Origin: JAKJEP01 sp964580995
GTDB taxonomy: Bacteria; Planctomycetota; Phycisphaerae; Sedimentisphaerales; SM23-30
Length of the DNA stretch: 64,000 bases
Assembly: GCA_964580995.1 (NCBI GenBank)
Contig: CAZOMV010000003.1
Coordinates: 40,521 to 104,520 of the forward strand
Direction of reading: 5' to 3'
The notes below the pieces were generated by a model that worked only from the letters and a program-made list of their open reading frames with translations, was not told the DNA's origin and searched no databases. Made by a program: the position numbers and the translations under genes. Shown here one piece after another: positions 52,554 to 62,011 of the stretch (position 1 is the stretch's first letter; each line of letters begins with the position of its first letter).

Positions 52554-53171
52554 ATGGTAAAAAATCTTTTTCTGTCGGTATCCATACTTACTCTGGTTTT
52601 ATTCAGTGGGTGCGAAAATACCCTGCAAAATCATTCCGCCGGTTATCAAAAACTATTCAACGGCAAAGACCTCACCGGCTGGCGGGCGGACGGCGGGGCC
52701 AAATGGACCGTCCAGGACGGCCTGCTGATCGGAACCCAGGGTGAAAATAACGCCCCCGGCGACCTCTTCACCGAAAAGGTCTATCAGGATTTCTCCCTGA
52801 AGGTTACCTACCGGGTGGAGTGGCCCTGCAACAGCGGCGTCTGGTTCCGGTATCAGTCCCCCGAAGTAGCCTATCAGGCGGACATTCTGGAATACGCCAA
52901 CCCCGAATGTTATTCCGGGACTCTCTATTGTCCGGGCAAGATGTTCCTGGCCATGAATACCGACAAAACCCTCGTCAACCGCGACGGCTGGAATACCCTG
53001 CTCATCCAGGCCCAGGGCGATCATCTCCAGATCTGGCTGAACGGCCGCCAGGTTGCCGATGTCCATGATACCACCACCGCCTCCGGCGCCATCGGTTTTC
53101 AGGTTCACCCCGGCCAGGAATTCGGATCGATGAAGCTCCTGGTCCGCGACATACAGATCAAACCGCTTTAA
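52554..53171 (+). CDS. DUF1080 lipoprotein (3-keto-disaccharide hydrolase family)
   Basis: 205 residues from the ATG at 52554 with AAGGAG 7 nt upstream; upstream in-frame codons precede the signal peptide. The leader MVKNLFLSVSILTLVLFSGC has a clear lipobox (LFSGC, Cys20). The rest is one DUF1080 jelly roll (GYQKLFNGKDLTGW.. to VHPGQEFGSMKLLVRDIQIK) with the typical FNGKDLTGW start. Members of this family have been shown to hydrolyse 3-keto-glycosides. It leads an operon with two Gfo/Idh/MocA oxidoreductases and a HEAT protein (gaps 29, 30 and 32 nt), which fits an oxidise-cleave-reduce route for sugars. Confidence 0.88.
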   Translation: MVKNLFLSVSILTLVLFSGCENTLQNHSAGYQKLFNGKDLTGWRADGGAKWTVQDGLLIGTQGENNAPGDLFTEKVYQDFSLKVTYRVEWPCNSGVWFRYQSPEVAYQADILEYANPECYSGTLYCPGKMFLAMNTDKTLVNRDGWNTLLIQAQGDHLQIWLNGRQVADVHDTTTASGAIGFQVHPGQEFGSMKLLVRDIQIKPL

Positions 53172-53200
53172 ACCACCATGCTTATATGTAGGAGAATATC

Positions 53201-54502
53201 ATGCCTGAGAAAACTACCAAACCCTCCCGCCGCGCGTTTCTAAAACAGGCCGCCGCCGCCATCGCCGCACCCTATTTCGTTCCCGCCTCCGCCCTGGGAC
53301 GCGATGGCCGGGCCGCCCCCAGCGAACGAATCATCCTGGGCGGCATCGGCCTGGGTCCGCGGGGATCGGGGGATCTGGCCTGGATGCTGCCGGAACCCGA
53401 TGTACAGTTTGTCGCCATCTGCGACCCCTGGAAGCCGCGCCGCGAGGCCATTAAAAATATGGTCGATAGCCGCTACGGCAATCAGGACTGCGCCATGTAT
53501 AAGGACATTCGCCAGTTCCTCGCCGAGCGGACCGATATCGACGCCGTCCTCATCGCCACCGGCGACCGCTTGCATGCCACCGCTTCCGTCCTGGCCTTGC
53601 GCGCCGGCAAGGACGTGTACTCCGAAAAGCCCTCCTGCATGACGATCGCCGAAGGCCAGGCCGTGGTCGAAACCGCCAAACACTATCGGCGGATTTATCA
53701 AACCGGCACCCAGCGGCTCAGCGAAGGCAACTTCACCTTCGCCAACGAACTGCTCCGCACCGGCCGGCTGGGTCAGGTCCACACCGTTCGCGCCCACATC
53801 GCCCCCTGGGACGCCGCCGAAATGCGGCACGACTGGCTGCCCGCCGAACCCTTACCCCCCCAGGAGGAAATGGACTGGGATCAGTGGCTGGGGCCTTGTC
53901 CCTGGCGGCCCTTTAATCGCGAATACATCCAGGGCGGCTGGCGGGGCCACTACGATTTCCACACCAGTTGCATCGGGGAATGGGGCGCCCATACCTTCGC
54001 CCAGTGCCAGGTCGCCATTGACGCCGCGAATACCTCCGCCGTCGAATACCAGTATGTCAACAATCCCACCGGGGACGGCATGGTCACCCGGTTCGAAAAT
54101 GGAATCAAAATGATCCTGCAGAAAGAGGGCTGGTACGGCTCCTGCGGTGTCCGCTACGAAGGCACCGAAGGCTGGGTCTCCGTCGCGGACGGCTATTCCA
54201 AACCCGACGTCTCCTCGCCCGCCCTGCTGGAGGATTTCAAAAAACTGGTCAACGGCTATATGACCCGCACCCAGCGGCCCATGAGCCATGTCCGCAACTT
54301 CCTCGACTGCATCAAGTCCCGCCGGCTGACCGTGGCCAATCCGGAAATGATGCACCGCTCCATGACCACCGTCCACGCCGCCAACATCTGCATGTGGCTC
54401 AAACGCGACATGCACTACGATCCCGTGAAAGAAGAATTCATCAACGATCCGGAGGCCAACCGCCTGCGCAGCCGCGCCATGCGGGAGCCTTGGATTTTTT
54501 AA
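53201..54502 (+). CDS. Tat-exported Gfo/Idh/MocA-family oxidoreductase, copy 1
   Basis: 433 residues. The N-terminal SRRAFLKQAAAAIAAPYFVP is a twin-arginine signal, so the enzyme is probably exported with its nicotinamide cofactor bound. A Rossmann domain follows (GGIGLGPRGSGDL; EKPSCMTIAEG with the EKP Lys), then the C-terminal alpha/beta domain (GWRGHYDFHTSCIGEWGAHT). The nucleotide-binding loop GIGLGPRG departs from GxGxxG less than it seems, but the EKPxCMT motif is intact. Members oxidise or reduce sugar hydroxyls and often work with DUF1080 hydrolases on 3-keto sugars. The next gene is its paralogue. Confidence 0.9.
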   Translation: MPEKTTKPSRRAFLKQAAAAIAAPYFVPASALGRDGRAAPSERIILGGIGLGPRGSGDLAWMLPEPDVQFVAICDPWKPRREAIKNMVDSRYGNQDCAMYKDIRQFLAERTDIDAVLIATGDRLHATASVLALRAGKDVYSEKPSCMTIAEGQAVVETAKHYRRIYQTGTQRLSEGNFTFANELLRTGRLGQVHTVRAHIAPWDAAEMRHDWLPAEPLPPQEEMDWDQWLGPCPWRPFNREYIQGGWRGHYDFHTSCIGEWGAHTFAQCQVAIDAANTSAVEYQYVNNPTGDGMVTRFENGIKMILQKEGWYGSCGVRYEGTEGWVSVADGYSKPDVSSPALLEDFKKLVNGYMTRTQRPMSHVRNFLDCIKSRRLTVANPEMMHRSMTTVHAANICMWLKRDMHYDPVKEEFINDPEANRLRSRAMREPWIF

Positions 54503-54532
54503 CCCGAGCCGAACCTGTAAGGAATCCCGGCC

Positions 54533-55846
54533 ATGATACCTGAATCAAGGGACATAATTAGTGCGAAAAAGCGGGGGCCTACCCGGCGTGCCTTTTTAAA
54601 ACAGGCTGCCTGGGCTGCCGCTCCGCTTCTGATTCCCGCCTCCGCCCTGGGCCGCGGCGGGAAAGCCGCCCCCAGCGAACGCATCATCCTGGCGGTCATC
54701 GGCACCGGCGGCCGCGGCCAATATGACCTCTCCGCCGCTATCCAGGAATCCGATGTCCGGATCGTCGCCGTCTGCGATGTGCAAAAACCCAACCGCCTCC
54801 AGGCCAAAACCCTGGTGGACCAGCGCTACGGCAACCAGGATTGCGCGGTATATTCCGATTTCCGCGAAGTACTGGCCCGCCCGGATATCGATGCCGTAAT
54901 TATCGCCCCCGGCGACCGCTGGCATACCCCCATGTCCGTCCTGGCCATGCGAGCCGGCAAAGACGTCTATTCCGAGAAACCCTGCACCATGTCCATCGCC
55001 GAAGGCAAAACCCTGATCGACACCGCCCGGCGTTACCGGCGTATATTTCAAACCGGCATGCAGCGGCGTAGCGAGGCCAACTTCGTGTTTGCCGACGAGC
55101 TGGCCCGTACCGGCATGCTGGGTAACGTCCACACCGTGTATGCCCATACCCTGCCCTTCGAGATGCGGACCGACTGGCTGCCCGCCCAGCCGCAGCCCCC
55201 GCAGGACGAACTGGACTGGGACCTCTGGCTGGGTCCGGCCCCCTGGCATCCCTACAATCCCGGCTACCTCGGCGGCTGCATGGCCTGGCTCAATTACTTT
55301 GATTTCGGCACCGGCGTCGCCGGCTGGTGCAGCCACACCATCTGTCAGTGTCAGGGAGCCATCGAATCCGACCTGACCTCCGCCGTCGAATACCAGTACC
55401 CCGGCAACGAGACCTCCGATGGCTTCGTCGCCCGCTATGCCAACGGCGTCAAGCTGGTGCTGGCCCTCAATGGCTGGCGCGGTACCTGCGGCGTCCGCTA
55501 CGAAGGCACCGAAGGCTGGGTCTCCGTGGCCGACGATTACACCGTACCCGATGTTTCTTCCGAATCCTTCCTCAAGGAACGCCACAAATTAGTAAAACAA
55601 TACATGACAAAAAATCAGCGCCCCATGAATCACATGCGGGATTTCCTGGATTGCGTGAAAACCCGCCGCCAGACCGTGGCTCACCCCCAATTGGCCCACT
55701 GTTCCATGGCCACCTCCCACGCCATCAATATCAGTATGCTCCTGAAGCGGAATTTGAAATGGGATCCCGTCCAGGAACAATTTAATAACGACCCGGAGGC
55801 GAACCGCCTGCTTTCCCGCACGATTCGCCAGCCCTGGATTTTGTAA
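54533..55846 (+). CDS. Tat-exported Gfo/Idh/MocA-family oxidoreductase, copy 2
   Basis: 437 residues with a Tat signal (TRRAFLKQAAWAAAPLLIPA) and the Rossmann loop VIGTGGRGQYD. EKPCTMSIAEG and the C-terminal domain with FDFGTGVAGWCSHTICQC are present. It is collinear with and very similar to the preceding gene (shared RYGNQDCA, DRxHxxxSVLAxRAGKDVYSEKP, YEGTEGWVSVAD), so the two arose by tandem duplication. The variation around the second-domain active site (HTSCIGEWGAHTFA against GTGVAGWCSHTICQ) suggests different substrates or opposite directions. AAGGAATCCCGGCC precedes the ATG. Confidence 0.9.
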   Translation: MIPESRDIISAKKRGPTRRAFLKQAAWAAAPLLIPASALGRGGKAAPSERIILAVIGTGGRGQYDLSAAIQESDVRIVAVCDVQKPNRLQAKTLVDQRYGNQDCAVYSDFREVLARPDIDAVIIAPGDRWHTPMSVLAMRAGKDVYSEKPCTMSIAEGKTLIDTARRYRRIFQTGMQRRSEANFVFADELARTGMLGNVHTVYAHTLPFEMRTDWLPAQPQPPQDELDWDLWLGPAPWHPYNPGYLGGCMAWLNYFDFGTGVAGWCSHTICQCQGAIESDLTSAVEYQYPGNETSDGFVARYANGVKLVLALNGWRGTCGVRYEGTEGWVSVADDYTVPDVSSESFLKERHKLVKQYMTKNQRPMNHMRDFLDCVKTRRQTVAHPQLAHCSMATSHAINISMLLKRNLKWDPVQEQFNNDPEANRLLSRTIRQPWIL

Positions 55847-55878
55847 GAAAAACCTGAAAACCGTAAGGAATCCAAACC

Positions 55879-57825
55879 ATGCGAAAAACAAAATTATCTC
55901 TCACCCTGGCCTTCATCCTCTTATCCATTAGTCCCGCCATTCTGACAGCCCAAACTCCCGCCCAAAAGGAGCAGGAAGCCCAGCTCATCGCTATTATCCA
56001 GAAAGCGGACGCCACCCGGAAAGAAAAGGCCGATGCCTGCCGCGAACTGGCGGTGATCGGCACCAAAGACTCCGTCGCCCCCCTGGCCGCCCTGCTGGCC
56101 GATGAAGATCTCTCCCACATGGCCCGTTACGCCCTCGAGCCGATCCCCGATCCCGCGGTGGACGATGCCCTGCTGGCGGCCCTGGCCAATCTCAAAGGCC
56201 TGCCCCAGGTCGGCGTCATCGGCAGCCTCGGCGTCCGCCGTGTGGACCGGGCCGCCGAACCGATGGCCAAATTACTGAACGATCCCGATCCCTTCGTGGC
56301 CCAGGCCGCCGCCCGCTCGCTGGGTAAAATCGCCAATCCCACCGCCCTGAAAGCCCTGCAGGAAAACCTCCCCAAAACGCCCGCCGCTAATCAACTGGCC
56401 TTCTGCGAAGGTCTGTTCCGCTGCGCCGATGCGGCTGTGGCCCAGGGAAAATCCAACCAGGCGATTGCCATCTACGAACAACTGCTCAACCTGCCCAATG
56501 CTCCCCACCAGGTGCGCGGCGGGGCACTGCGCGGCATGATCCTGGCCCAAAAGGATCCCCTCCCGCTCCTGAAAAAATCTCTCGCCGCCGACGATTATAT
56601 CCTGTTCACCGCCGCCCTGCAGGCCGCCCAGCTATTGCCCGGCCCGACCGTCACCGCCGCCCTGACCGATCCGATGAAACGCTTGCCGGTCGATAACCAG
56701 ATCCTGATTCTGCAGGCACTAGGGGACAGAAACGACGCCTCCGCCCTTCCCGCCATTATCGAAATCACTAAGAGCCAGGATACTACCCTGCGGATCACCG
56801 CCCTGAAAACCCTCGGCCAACTGGGCAATGCCGCCGTGGTCCCGGTCCTCTTCGAAGCCGCCCTGGATTCCCAGCCGGAAGTAGCCTCCGCCGCCCAGTC
56901 CATCCTGGCCGGCCTCCCCGAAGACCCCCAGATTGACGCCGCCGTCCTGGACCGTGCCAAAACCGGCCCCGCTAATACCCGCCTGATTGCCATTGACCTC
57001 ACTGCCCAGCGCCGTATCCTTACCGGCAATCCCCTCTTATTCCAGATAGCCGATGATCCCGATAAATCCATTCGCATCGCCGCCCTGGACACCCTGGGAA
57101 AAACCGCGGAAAATCCCGACCTGGCCAATCTGGTAACGCTGCTGGTTCAGCGTAAGAATCCCGAGGAACTGCGGGCCGCGGAAAACGCCGTCAAAGCCGT
57201 GGCCGGCAAAGCCCCCGACAAACCGGCCTGCACCGCCGCCCTGTTGAAAGCCTTACCCCAGGCCCAGCCGGAACCCGCCTGTGCCCTGCTCCGCCTGCTC
57301 CGTACCACCGGCGGCCCCGACGCCCTCCAGGCCGTTCGCACCGCCATGAAAAATACCAATCCCCAAATGCAGGAAACCGCCATCCGCACCTTATGCGAAT
57401 GGCCCACCGCCGACGCCGCCCCCGACCTGCTCCAGATGGCCAAATCCGCCCCCGGCGATACCACGAAAATCGCCGCCCTCCGCGGCTATATCAACCTGAT
57501 TCGCGATCCGGCCCTGGCCGGCGAGAACAAAATGGCCATCGCCCAGCAGGCTGATCAACTCACGCAGCGCGACGAGGAGAAAAAACTCCTCCTGGGAGCC
57601 TTGGCCGAAGTACCCGCCGCCGATGCCCTCGCCATGGCCGTAACCGCTCTGGACAATCCCAACACCCGCAGCGAAGCCATCCTGGCCGTGTTGGCCATCA
57701 GCGAAAAAATAGCCGCCCAAAATCCCGCCGAAACTGCTTCCGCCATCCAAAAAGTCCTCGACACCACCGATAACGAAGACATCAGCAAACGCGCCAAGGA
57801 GATTCTGAGTAAAATCAAGCAATAA
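55879..57825 (+). CDS. Exported HEAT-repeat protein
   Basis: 648 residues with a signal peptide ending PAILTA. Nearly the whole mature chain is made of helical HEAT/PBS-lyase-type repeats of about 30 residues (APLAALLADED, AEPMAKLLNDPDPFVAQAAA, LPAIIEITKSQD, AVVPVLFEAALDSQPEV and others). Such alpha-solenoids serve as binding scaffolds; no enzyme site is seen. It ends the DUF1080/Gfo-Idh operon, 32 nt after the second oxidoreductase, and may tether or assemble these exported proteins. Similar HEAT proteins often accompany such gene sets in planctomycetes and Verrucomicrobia, as far as I recall. Confidence 0.82.
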   Translation: MRKTKLSLTLAFILLSISPAILTAQTPAQKEQEAQLIAIIQKADATRKEKADACRELAVIGTKDSVAPLAALLADEDLSHMARYALEPIPDPAVDDALLAALANLKGLPQVGVIGSLGVRRVDRAAEPMAKLLNDPDPFVAQAAARSLGKIANPTALKALQENLPKTPAANQLAFCEGLFRCADAAVAQGKSNQAIAIYEQLLNLPNAPHQVRGGALRGMILAQKDPLPLLKKSLAADDYILFTAALQAAQLLPGPTVTAALTDPMKRLPVDNQILILQALGDRNDASALPAIIEITKSQDTTLRITALKTLGQLGNAAVVPVLFEAALDSQPEVASAAQSILAGLPEDPQIDAAVLDRAKTGPANTRLIAIDLTAQRRILTGNPLLFQIADDPDKSIRIAALDTLGKTAENPDLANLVTLLVQRKNPEELRAAENAVKAVAGKAPDKPACTAALLKALPQAQPEPACALLRLLRTTGGPDALQAVRTAMKNTNPQMQETAIRTLCEWPTADAAPDLLQMAKSAPGDTTKIAALRGYINLIRDPALAGENKMAIAQQADQLTQRDEEKKLLLGALAEVPAADALAMAVTALDNPNTRSEAILAVLAISEKIAAQNPAETASAIQKVLDTTDNEDISKRAKEILSKIKQ

Positions 57826-57855
57826 CCGTAAACCGGATCCCCATAAAATATTCGT

Positions 57856-57884
57856 TTGACTCCACCCCTGCGCGGTAATATGAT
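57856..57884 (+). promoter_or_regulatory. Predicted sigma-70 promoter of the YejM-like gene
   Basis: TTGACT (57856-57861), 17-nt spacer, TATGAT (57879-57884). It gives a leader of about 40 nt before the ATG at 57931. Confidence 0.7.
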
Positions 57885-57930
57885 TATTCATGTTTCATAA
57901 AGATTATTGAACGCAGGATGGTTGGTGCTG

Positions 57931-59841
57931 ATGTCAAAAAAATCAAGTGAATCCGGGGTTTTGCCTCAATATTTGGCTCTCACCTACATAGTCCTATTGC
58001 TGAATACCTCGATTTTTCTCACCCAAATCGAGCATGTCAGCCTTTCTTCCGTTTTATTCGCCCTCGCCGTGCATCTAAGCTATAGCTTCATCTACCTCCT
58101 GCCGATCATTTTGATCCTGGGATTAATAAATGGTATTTTATCCCTGCCCAGGCTGGCAGGCCCACTTAAAAAAGTCCGCATTAACCAAAAATGGTTCTTA
58201 TACTGCCTGGCCGTATTGCTGACAGGGATCCTCCAGGTCCTGGTCTTTGCCGACGGCTTCATCTTCCGGTTTTACAGCTTCCATATCAACGGCTTCGTCT
58301 GGAATCTGGTCTCTACCAAAGGCGGGATTGAATCGATGGGCGGCGACACCTCCACCACCTTCACCTTCAGTCTCATTATCTTTGGCTTTTTCCTCTTACA
58401 ATCCCTCTTGCTGGTTCTGCTGCTGAAGGCCAAACCCCTGCAAAAAATCAGCCTCTTCCTCTTCAACCGCAAACGCTTGACTGTTTCCATCCTGTTGCTG
58501 CTGATTCTGGCCGGCCTGCAAGGTTTCGCCTATGGCCTCAGCAACCTCTACGCCTATGCCCCCGTCCTGTCCACCTCCCAGATTTTCCCGCTCTATTTCC
58601 CCGTCACCTTCAAAAAACTGGCCAAATCCTTCGGCATCGTGCCTCGGGAAAATTCCGCTTTTCGCCTGAAGGTAAAGGACTTAAATCTTCGCTACCCTCT
58701 GGCTCCTCTCACCGAAAATACCGAACACCAAAAATTTAATATCGTCTGGCTGGTCGCCGAATCTCTGCGGGCCGACATGCTCACCCCCGAAATCATGCCC
58801 GCCTCCTGGGCCTTCTCTGAAAAGGCCATCCGTTTCGAAAACCATTACGGCGGCAGCAACGGCACTCGCATGAGCCTCTTCTCCATGTTCTATGGACTCT
58901 ACGGCAATTACTGGTTCGACTTCCTGGGTGAACGCGAAGGCCCCGTACTCATGGATATTCTTCTGCAGCAGGGATATCTGATGCAGATGTTCAGCAGTGC
59001 CAATTTCAGCTATCCGGAATTCGACAAAACCATTTTTACCCGCGTCCCCCCCGAACTTCTCCACGACGTAAAGGAACTGGAATCCGGCCCCGGCTGGCAG
59101 CATGACCGCGAAAATGTAAACCGCATGCTCCAATTTATTGAAAAACGCGATACGCAAAAGCCTTTTATGACCTTCATGTTTTTCGAGTCCCCTCACGCCC
59201 GCTACTATTTCCCCCCCGAAAGCGTCATCCGCAAAGACTACCTGGAAAACCTCAACTATGCCACCATGGACTTAAAAGAAGACATTGACCAGATCAAAAA
59301 CCGCTATATCAATTCCTGTTATCATCTCGATAGCCAATATGCCCGCGTTCTGAACTATCTGGAAGAAAACCAACTGCTCGATTCCACCATCGTCCTGCTG
59401 ACCGGCGATCATGGCGAAGAATTCATGGAGAAAGGCCACTGGGGCCACAATTCCACCTTCAGCGAAGAACAGACCCGCACCCCGCTGGTCCTGTGGGTTC
59501 CCGGCCAGCCCCATCGCGTCGTAAATCATCTGACCTGTCATCTGGACATCCCCGCCACCCTCCTGCCCTTGCTGGGCGTTACCTCCCCAGCCGAAAATTA
59601 CTCACTCGGCTTTGATCTGCTAGGCCCTCCCACCCGCCATTATACCATCCTCGGCGACTGGTCCACCCTGGGATATGTGGACGAGGATTACAAAGCGACT
59701 TTCGCCTTCAAGGGCCTTTCCGCCGGCCAGAAAGTCACCACCCGCAACGACGCCCAGGTGGATAATCCCAATCTCTTTTACGATACCCATCGCACCGAAC
59801 TGCTGCAAATCATGAAAGATTTATCCCGGTTTAGTGAATAA
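57931..59841 (+). CDS. YejM/PbgA-like inner-membrane hydrolase (sulfatase fold)
   Basis: 636 residues from the ATG at 57931; a TTG at 57907 is an alternative, and neither has a strong SD. Five N-terminal membrane spans (about 15-210) precede an alkaline-phosphatase/sulfatase-fold domain (about 270-630). Visible metal or active-site segments are WLVAESLRADM, GSNGTRMSLFSMFYGLYGNYW (T312 as candidate nucleophile), LTGDHGEEFMEKGHWGH and the RTPLVLWVPG block. The FYGL segment and topology fit YejM/PbgA, which senses lipid A status in proteobacteria, and more widely LTA-synthase-like phosphotransferases. It has its own promoter and is monocistronic. Function in this lineage is inferred to be envelope lipid related. 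Confidence 0.75.
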   Translation: MSKKSSESGVLPQYLALTYIVLLLNTSIFLTQIEHVSLSSVLFALAVHLSYSFIYLLPIILILGLINGILSLPRLAGPLKKVRINQKWFLYCLAVLLTGILQVLVFADGFIFRFYSFHINGFVWNLVSTKGGIESMGGDTSTTFTFSLIIFGFFLLQSLLLVLLLKAKPLQKISLFLFNRKRLTVSILLLLILAGLQGFAYGLSNLYAYAPVLSTSQIFPLYFPVTFKKLAKSFGIVPRENSAFRLKVKDLNLRYPLAPLTENTEHQKFNIVWLVAESLRADMLTPEIMPASWAFSEKAIRFENHYGGSNGTRMSLFSMFYGLYGNYWFDFLGEREGPVLMDILLQQGYLMQMFSSANFSYPEFDKTIFTRVPPELLHDVKELESGPGWQHDRENVNRMLQFIEKRDTQKPFMTFMFFESPHARYYFPPESVIRKDYLENLNYATMDLKEDIDQIKNRYINSCYHLDSQYARVLNYLEENQLLDSTIVLLTGDHGEEFMEKGHWGHNSTFSEEQTRTPLVLWVPGQPHRVVNHLTCHLDIPATLLPLLGVTSPAENYSLGFDLLGPPTRHYTILGDWSTLGYVDEDYKATFAFKGLSAGQKVTTRNDAQVDNPNLFYDTHRTELLQIMKDLSRFSE

Positions 59842-59848
59842 GCCGCCC

Positions 59849-59876
59849 TTGCCCCTCCCGATTACATCACTATAAT
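59849..59876 (+). promoter_or_regulatory. Predicted sigma-70 promoter of the GNAT-ubiD unit
   Basis: TTGCCC (59849-59854), 16-nt spacer, TATAAT (59871-59876), 44 nt before the acetyltransferase ATG. Confidence 0.65.
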
Positions 59877-59920
59877 ACCTGTTTAGAAAACCTGATAGTC
59901 ATTATAGAGTATATTTACCT

Positions 59921-60481
59921 ATGAACACAAAGGCAGCTCCCTTGGAAAACCATCGTATCCTTCTGCGCAAATTGCGTTTGAGCGATACGGACGGCCTCTA
60001 TCAACAAATCCGCCGCAAAGAGATGACCCGCTGGACATTCCATATTCCTCATCCCTATCCCCAGCCCCTGGCCGCCGCCTTTATCCGAAAATCGCAGCGG
60101 CTCTGGAAAGCGAAAAAATCCTTTACCTTCGCTGTCCTGCTGAAAGAAACCAACCGCTTGATCGGTCTTGTCAGCTTAAACAACGTTAACTACGAGCATA
60201 AATGCGCGGAGCTGAGCTATTGGACGGGCACGAAATACTGGGGCCGGGGCCTGACGACCGAGGCCGCCCGCCTCGTATTGCCCTTCGCCTTCCACGACTT
60301 GAAACTTTTCCGAATCTACGCCTGTACCTTCGGTCCCAACCTCTCCTCGCAAAAGGTCTTGTATAAATGCGGCTTTCAACTGGAAGGAACCTTGCGGCAG
60401 GCGGTGATTCGCAACAAAAAACGATGTGATTTTTTAAACTTCGGCCTCCTGAAACCGGAATATGACACAATCGGTAAATAA
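59921..60481 (+). CDS. GNAT-family N-acetyltransferase (RimJ/RimL type)
   Basis: 186 residues, one GNAT domain. The order fits RimJ/RimL-like enzymes: NHRILLRKLRLSDTDGLYQQ at the start, LIGLVSLNNVNYEHKCAELS, the acetyl-CoA loop YWGRGLTTEAARLVLPFAF (Q/RxxGxA-type) and NLSSQKVLYKCGFQLEGTLR. Such proteins acetylate ribosomal-protein N-termini or small amines. The ubiD-family gene starts 29 nt after the stop, so the two are co-transcribed. No functional link between them is evident. Confidence 0.88.
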   Translation: MNTKAAPLENHRILLRKLRLSDTDGLYQQIRRKEMTRWTFHIPHPYPQPLAAAFIRKSQRLWKAKKSFTFAVLLKETNRLIGLVSLNNVNYEHKCAELSYWTGTKYWGRGLTTEAARLVLPFAFHDLKLFRIYACTFGPNLSSQKVLYKCGFQLEGTLRQAVIRNKKRCDFLNFGLLKPEYDTIGK

Positions 60482-60510
60482 TCTTTTCTGGAAATAAAAA
60501 GAGAGTCCTC

Positions 60511-61962
60511 ATGGCCTATAAAAATCTGGGTGAATTCGTTCAAGAATTAGAACAGCAAAACGACCTGGTGCGTATCCCCGTCGAAGTCGATCCCGAACTG
60601 GAAATCACTGAGATCGCCAACCGCATCATGAAAAGCCCCGGCGGTGGCAAGGCCCTCCTCTTCGAAAAGGTCAAAGGCTCCCAGCTTCCTCTCCTGATCA
60701 ACGCCCTGGGCAGCCAGGCCCGCATGTGCCGGGCGCTGGGCGTACAGGATTTCCGCGAAATCGCCGATCGGCTCGAAGCCCTCCTCCAGCCGCAAATCCC
60801 CACCTCCTTCCTGGAAAAGGTCAAAAAAATCCCCGATCTGGTCCAGCTTGCCAATTTCACCCCCAAAACCGTCAAATCCGCCCCCTGCCAGGAGATCATC
60901 CTCCGGGGCGAGCAGGCCAGCCTGGATATTCTCCCCATCCTCAAATGCTGGCCCCTTGACGGCGGTCCTTATTTTACCTTCGCCGGTGTTTATACCAAAG
61001 ACATCGAAACCGGCCGGCGGAATGTCGGCATGTACCGCGTCCAGAAACTCACCGCCCAGACCTGTGCCATGCACTGGCAGGTTCATCACGACGGCGCCGC
61101 CCACTGCCGCGGCTACGAAAAACAACAGCAGAAAATGCCCATCGCCCTGGTCCTGGGCGGCGATCCGGCCTTAAGTTATGCCGCCTCCGCCCCCCTGCCG
61201 CCCGGCATGGATGAAATCCTGTTCGCCGGCTTTCTGCGGCAGAAATCCGTCGAACTGGTCAAATGCCTCACCATCGACATGGAGGTCCCCGCCGAAGCGG
61301 AAATCATCATCGAAGGCTGGGCCAATCCCGCCGACCTGGTCCTGGAAGGCCCCTTCGGCGACCACACCGGCTATTACAGTATGCCCGAAAAATACCCCCG
61401 CTTCCGGGTCACCGCCCTCACCCTGCGCCGCGGCGCCATCTATCCCGCCACCATCGTCGGTGTCCCCCCCATGGAAGATTATTACATGGGCCTGGCCACC
61501 GAACGCATTTTTCTGCCGGCCGTCCGCATGTTCCTGCCCGAAGTTATCGACTACCACCTGCCCACCTTCGGCGTCTTTCACAACTTCTGCCTGGTCCGCA
61601 TCAAAAAAGAATACCCCTTTCACGCCCGCAAGGTCATGCACGCCCTCTGGGGCCTGGGCCAACTCATGTTCTCCAAATTCATCATCGTCGTCGATGAGGA
61701 GGTTAACGTCCAGAATGTGGACGAAGTGATGTTCCAGGTCGGCGCCAACGTCGATCCCCGCCGCGACTGCTGCCTCGTGGACGGCCCCGTGGACGCCCTC
61801 GACCACGCCGCCCCGCACCTCTGCGCCGGCTCAAAAATGGGCATCGACGCCACCCGAAAAATCCCCGGAGAAGGTATCATCCGCCCCTGGCCCCCTGCCC
61901 TGCAAATACCCGACCAGATCAAAAACCTGGTCGATACCCGCTGGCACGAATATGGTATATAA
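60511..61962 (+). CDS. UbiD-family prenylated-FMN-dependent decarboxylase
   Basis: 483 residues, full length. The prFMN and catalytic residues are visible: R176 (NVGMYRVQ), E279 and D284 (EGPFGDHTGYYS), the Glu/Asp variant found in UbiD itself. Other family blocks are ALVLGGDP, PEAEIIIEG-like AEIIIEGW, and GSKMGIDATRKIPGEG. Members decarboxylate hydroxybenzoate or futalosine-pathway intermediates in quinone synthesis. In an anaerobe lacking ubiquinone, a menaquinone role is more likely, but aromatic-acid decarboxylation is possible. The UbiX-type prFMN synthase is not in the window. Confidence 0.9.
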   Translation: MAYKNLGEFVQELEQQNDLVRIPVEVDPELEITEIANRIMKSPGGGKALLFEKVKGSQLPLLINALGSQARMCRALGVQDFREIADRLEALLQPQIPTSFLEKVKKIPDLVQLANFTPKTVKSAPCQEIILRGEQASLDILPILKCWPLDGGPYFTFAGVYTKDIETGRRNVGMYRVQKLTAQTCAMHWQVHHDGAAHCRGYEKQQQKMPIALVLGGDPALSYAASAPLPPGMDEILFAGFLRQKSVELVKCLTIDMEVPAEAEIIIEGWANPADLVLEGPFGDHTGYYSMPEKYPRFRVTALTLRRGAIYPATIVGVPPMEDYYMGLATERIFLPAVRMFLPEVIDYHLPTFGVFHNFCLVRIKKEYPFHARKVMHALWGLGQLMFSKFIIVVDEEVNVQNVDEVMFQVGANVDPRRDCCLVDGPVDALDHAAPHLCAGSKMGIDATRKIPGEGIIRPWPPALQIPDQIKNLVDTRWHEYGI

Positions 61963-62011
61963 TCCCCTCTCTTTCACCCGTTCCTTTCCCGTCAGGAAAC
62001 CATCGATCCGA

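Noticed and set aside
54596..55585. Minus-strand 329-residue frame opposite the second Gfo/Idh gene
   Set aside because: Shadow of a recognised gene; Gly-rich composition and no initiation signals.
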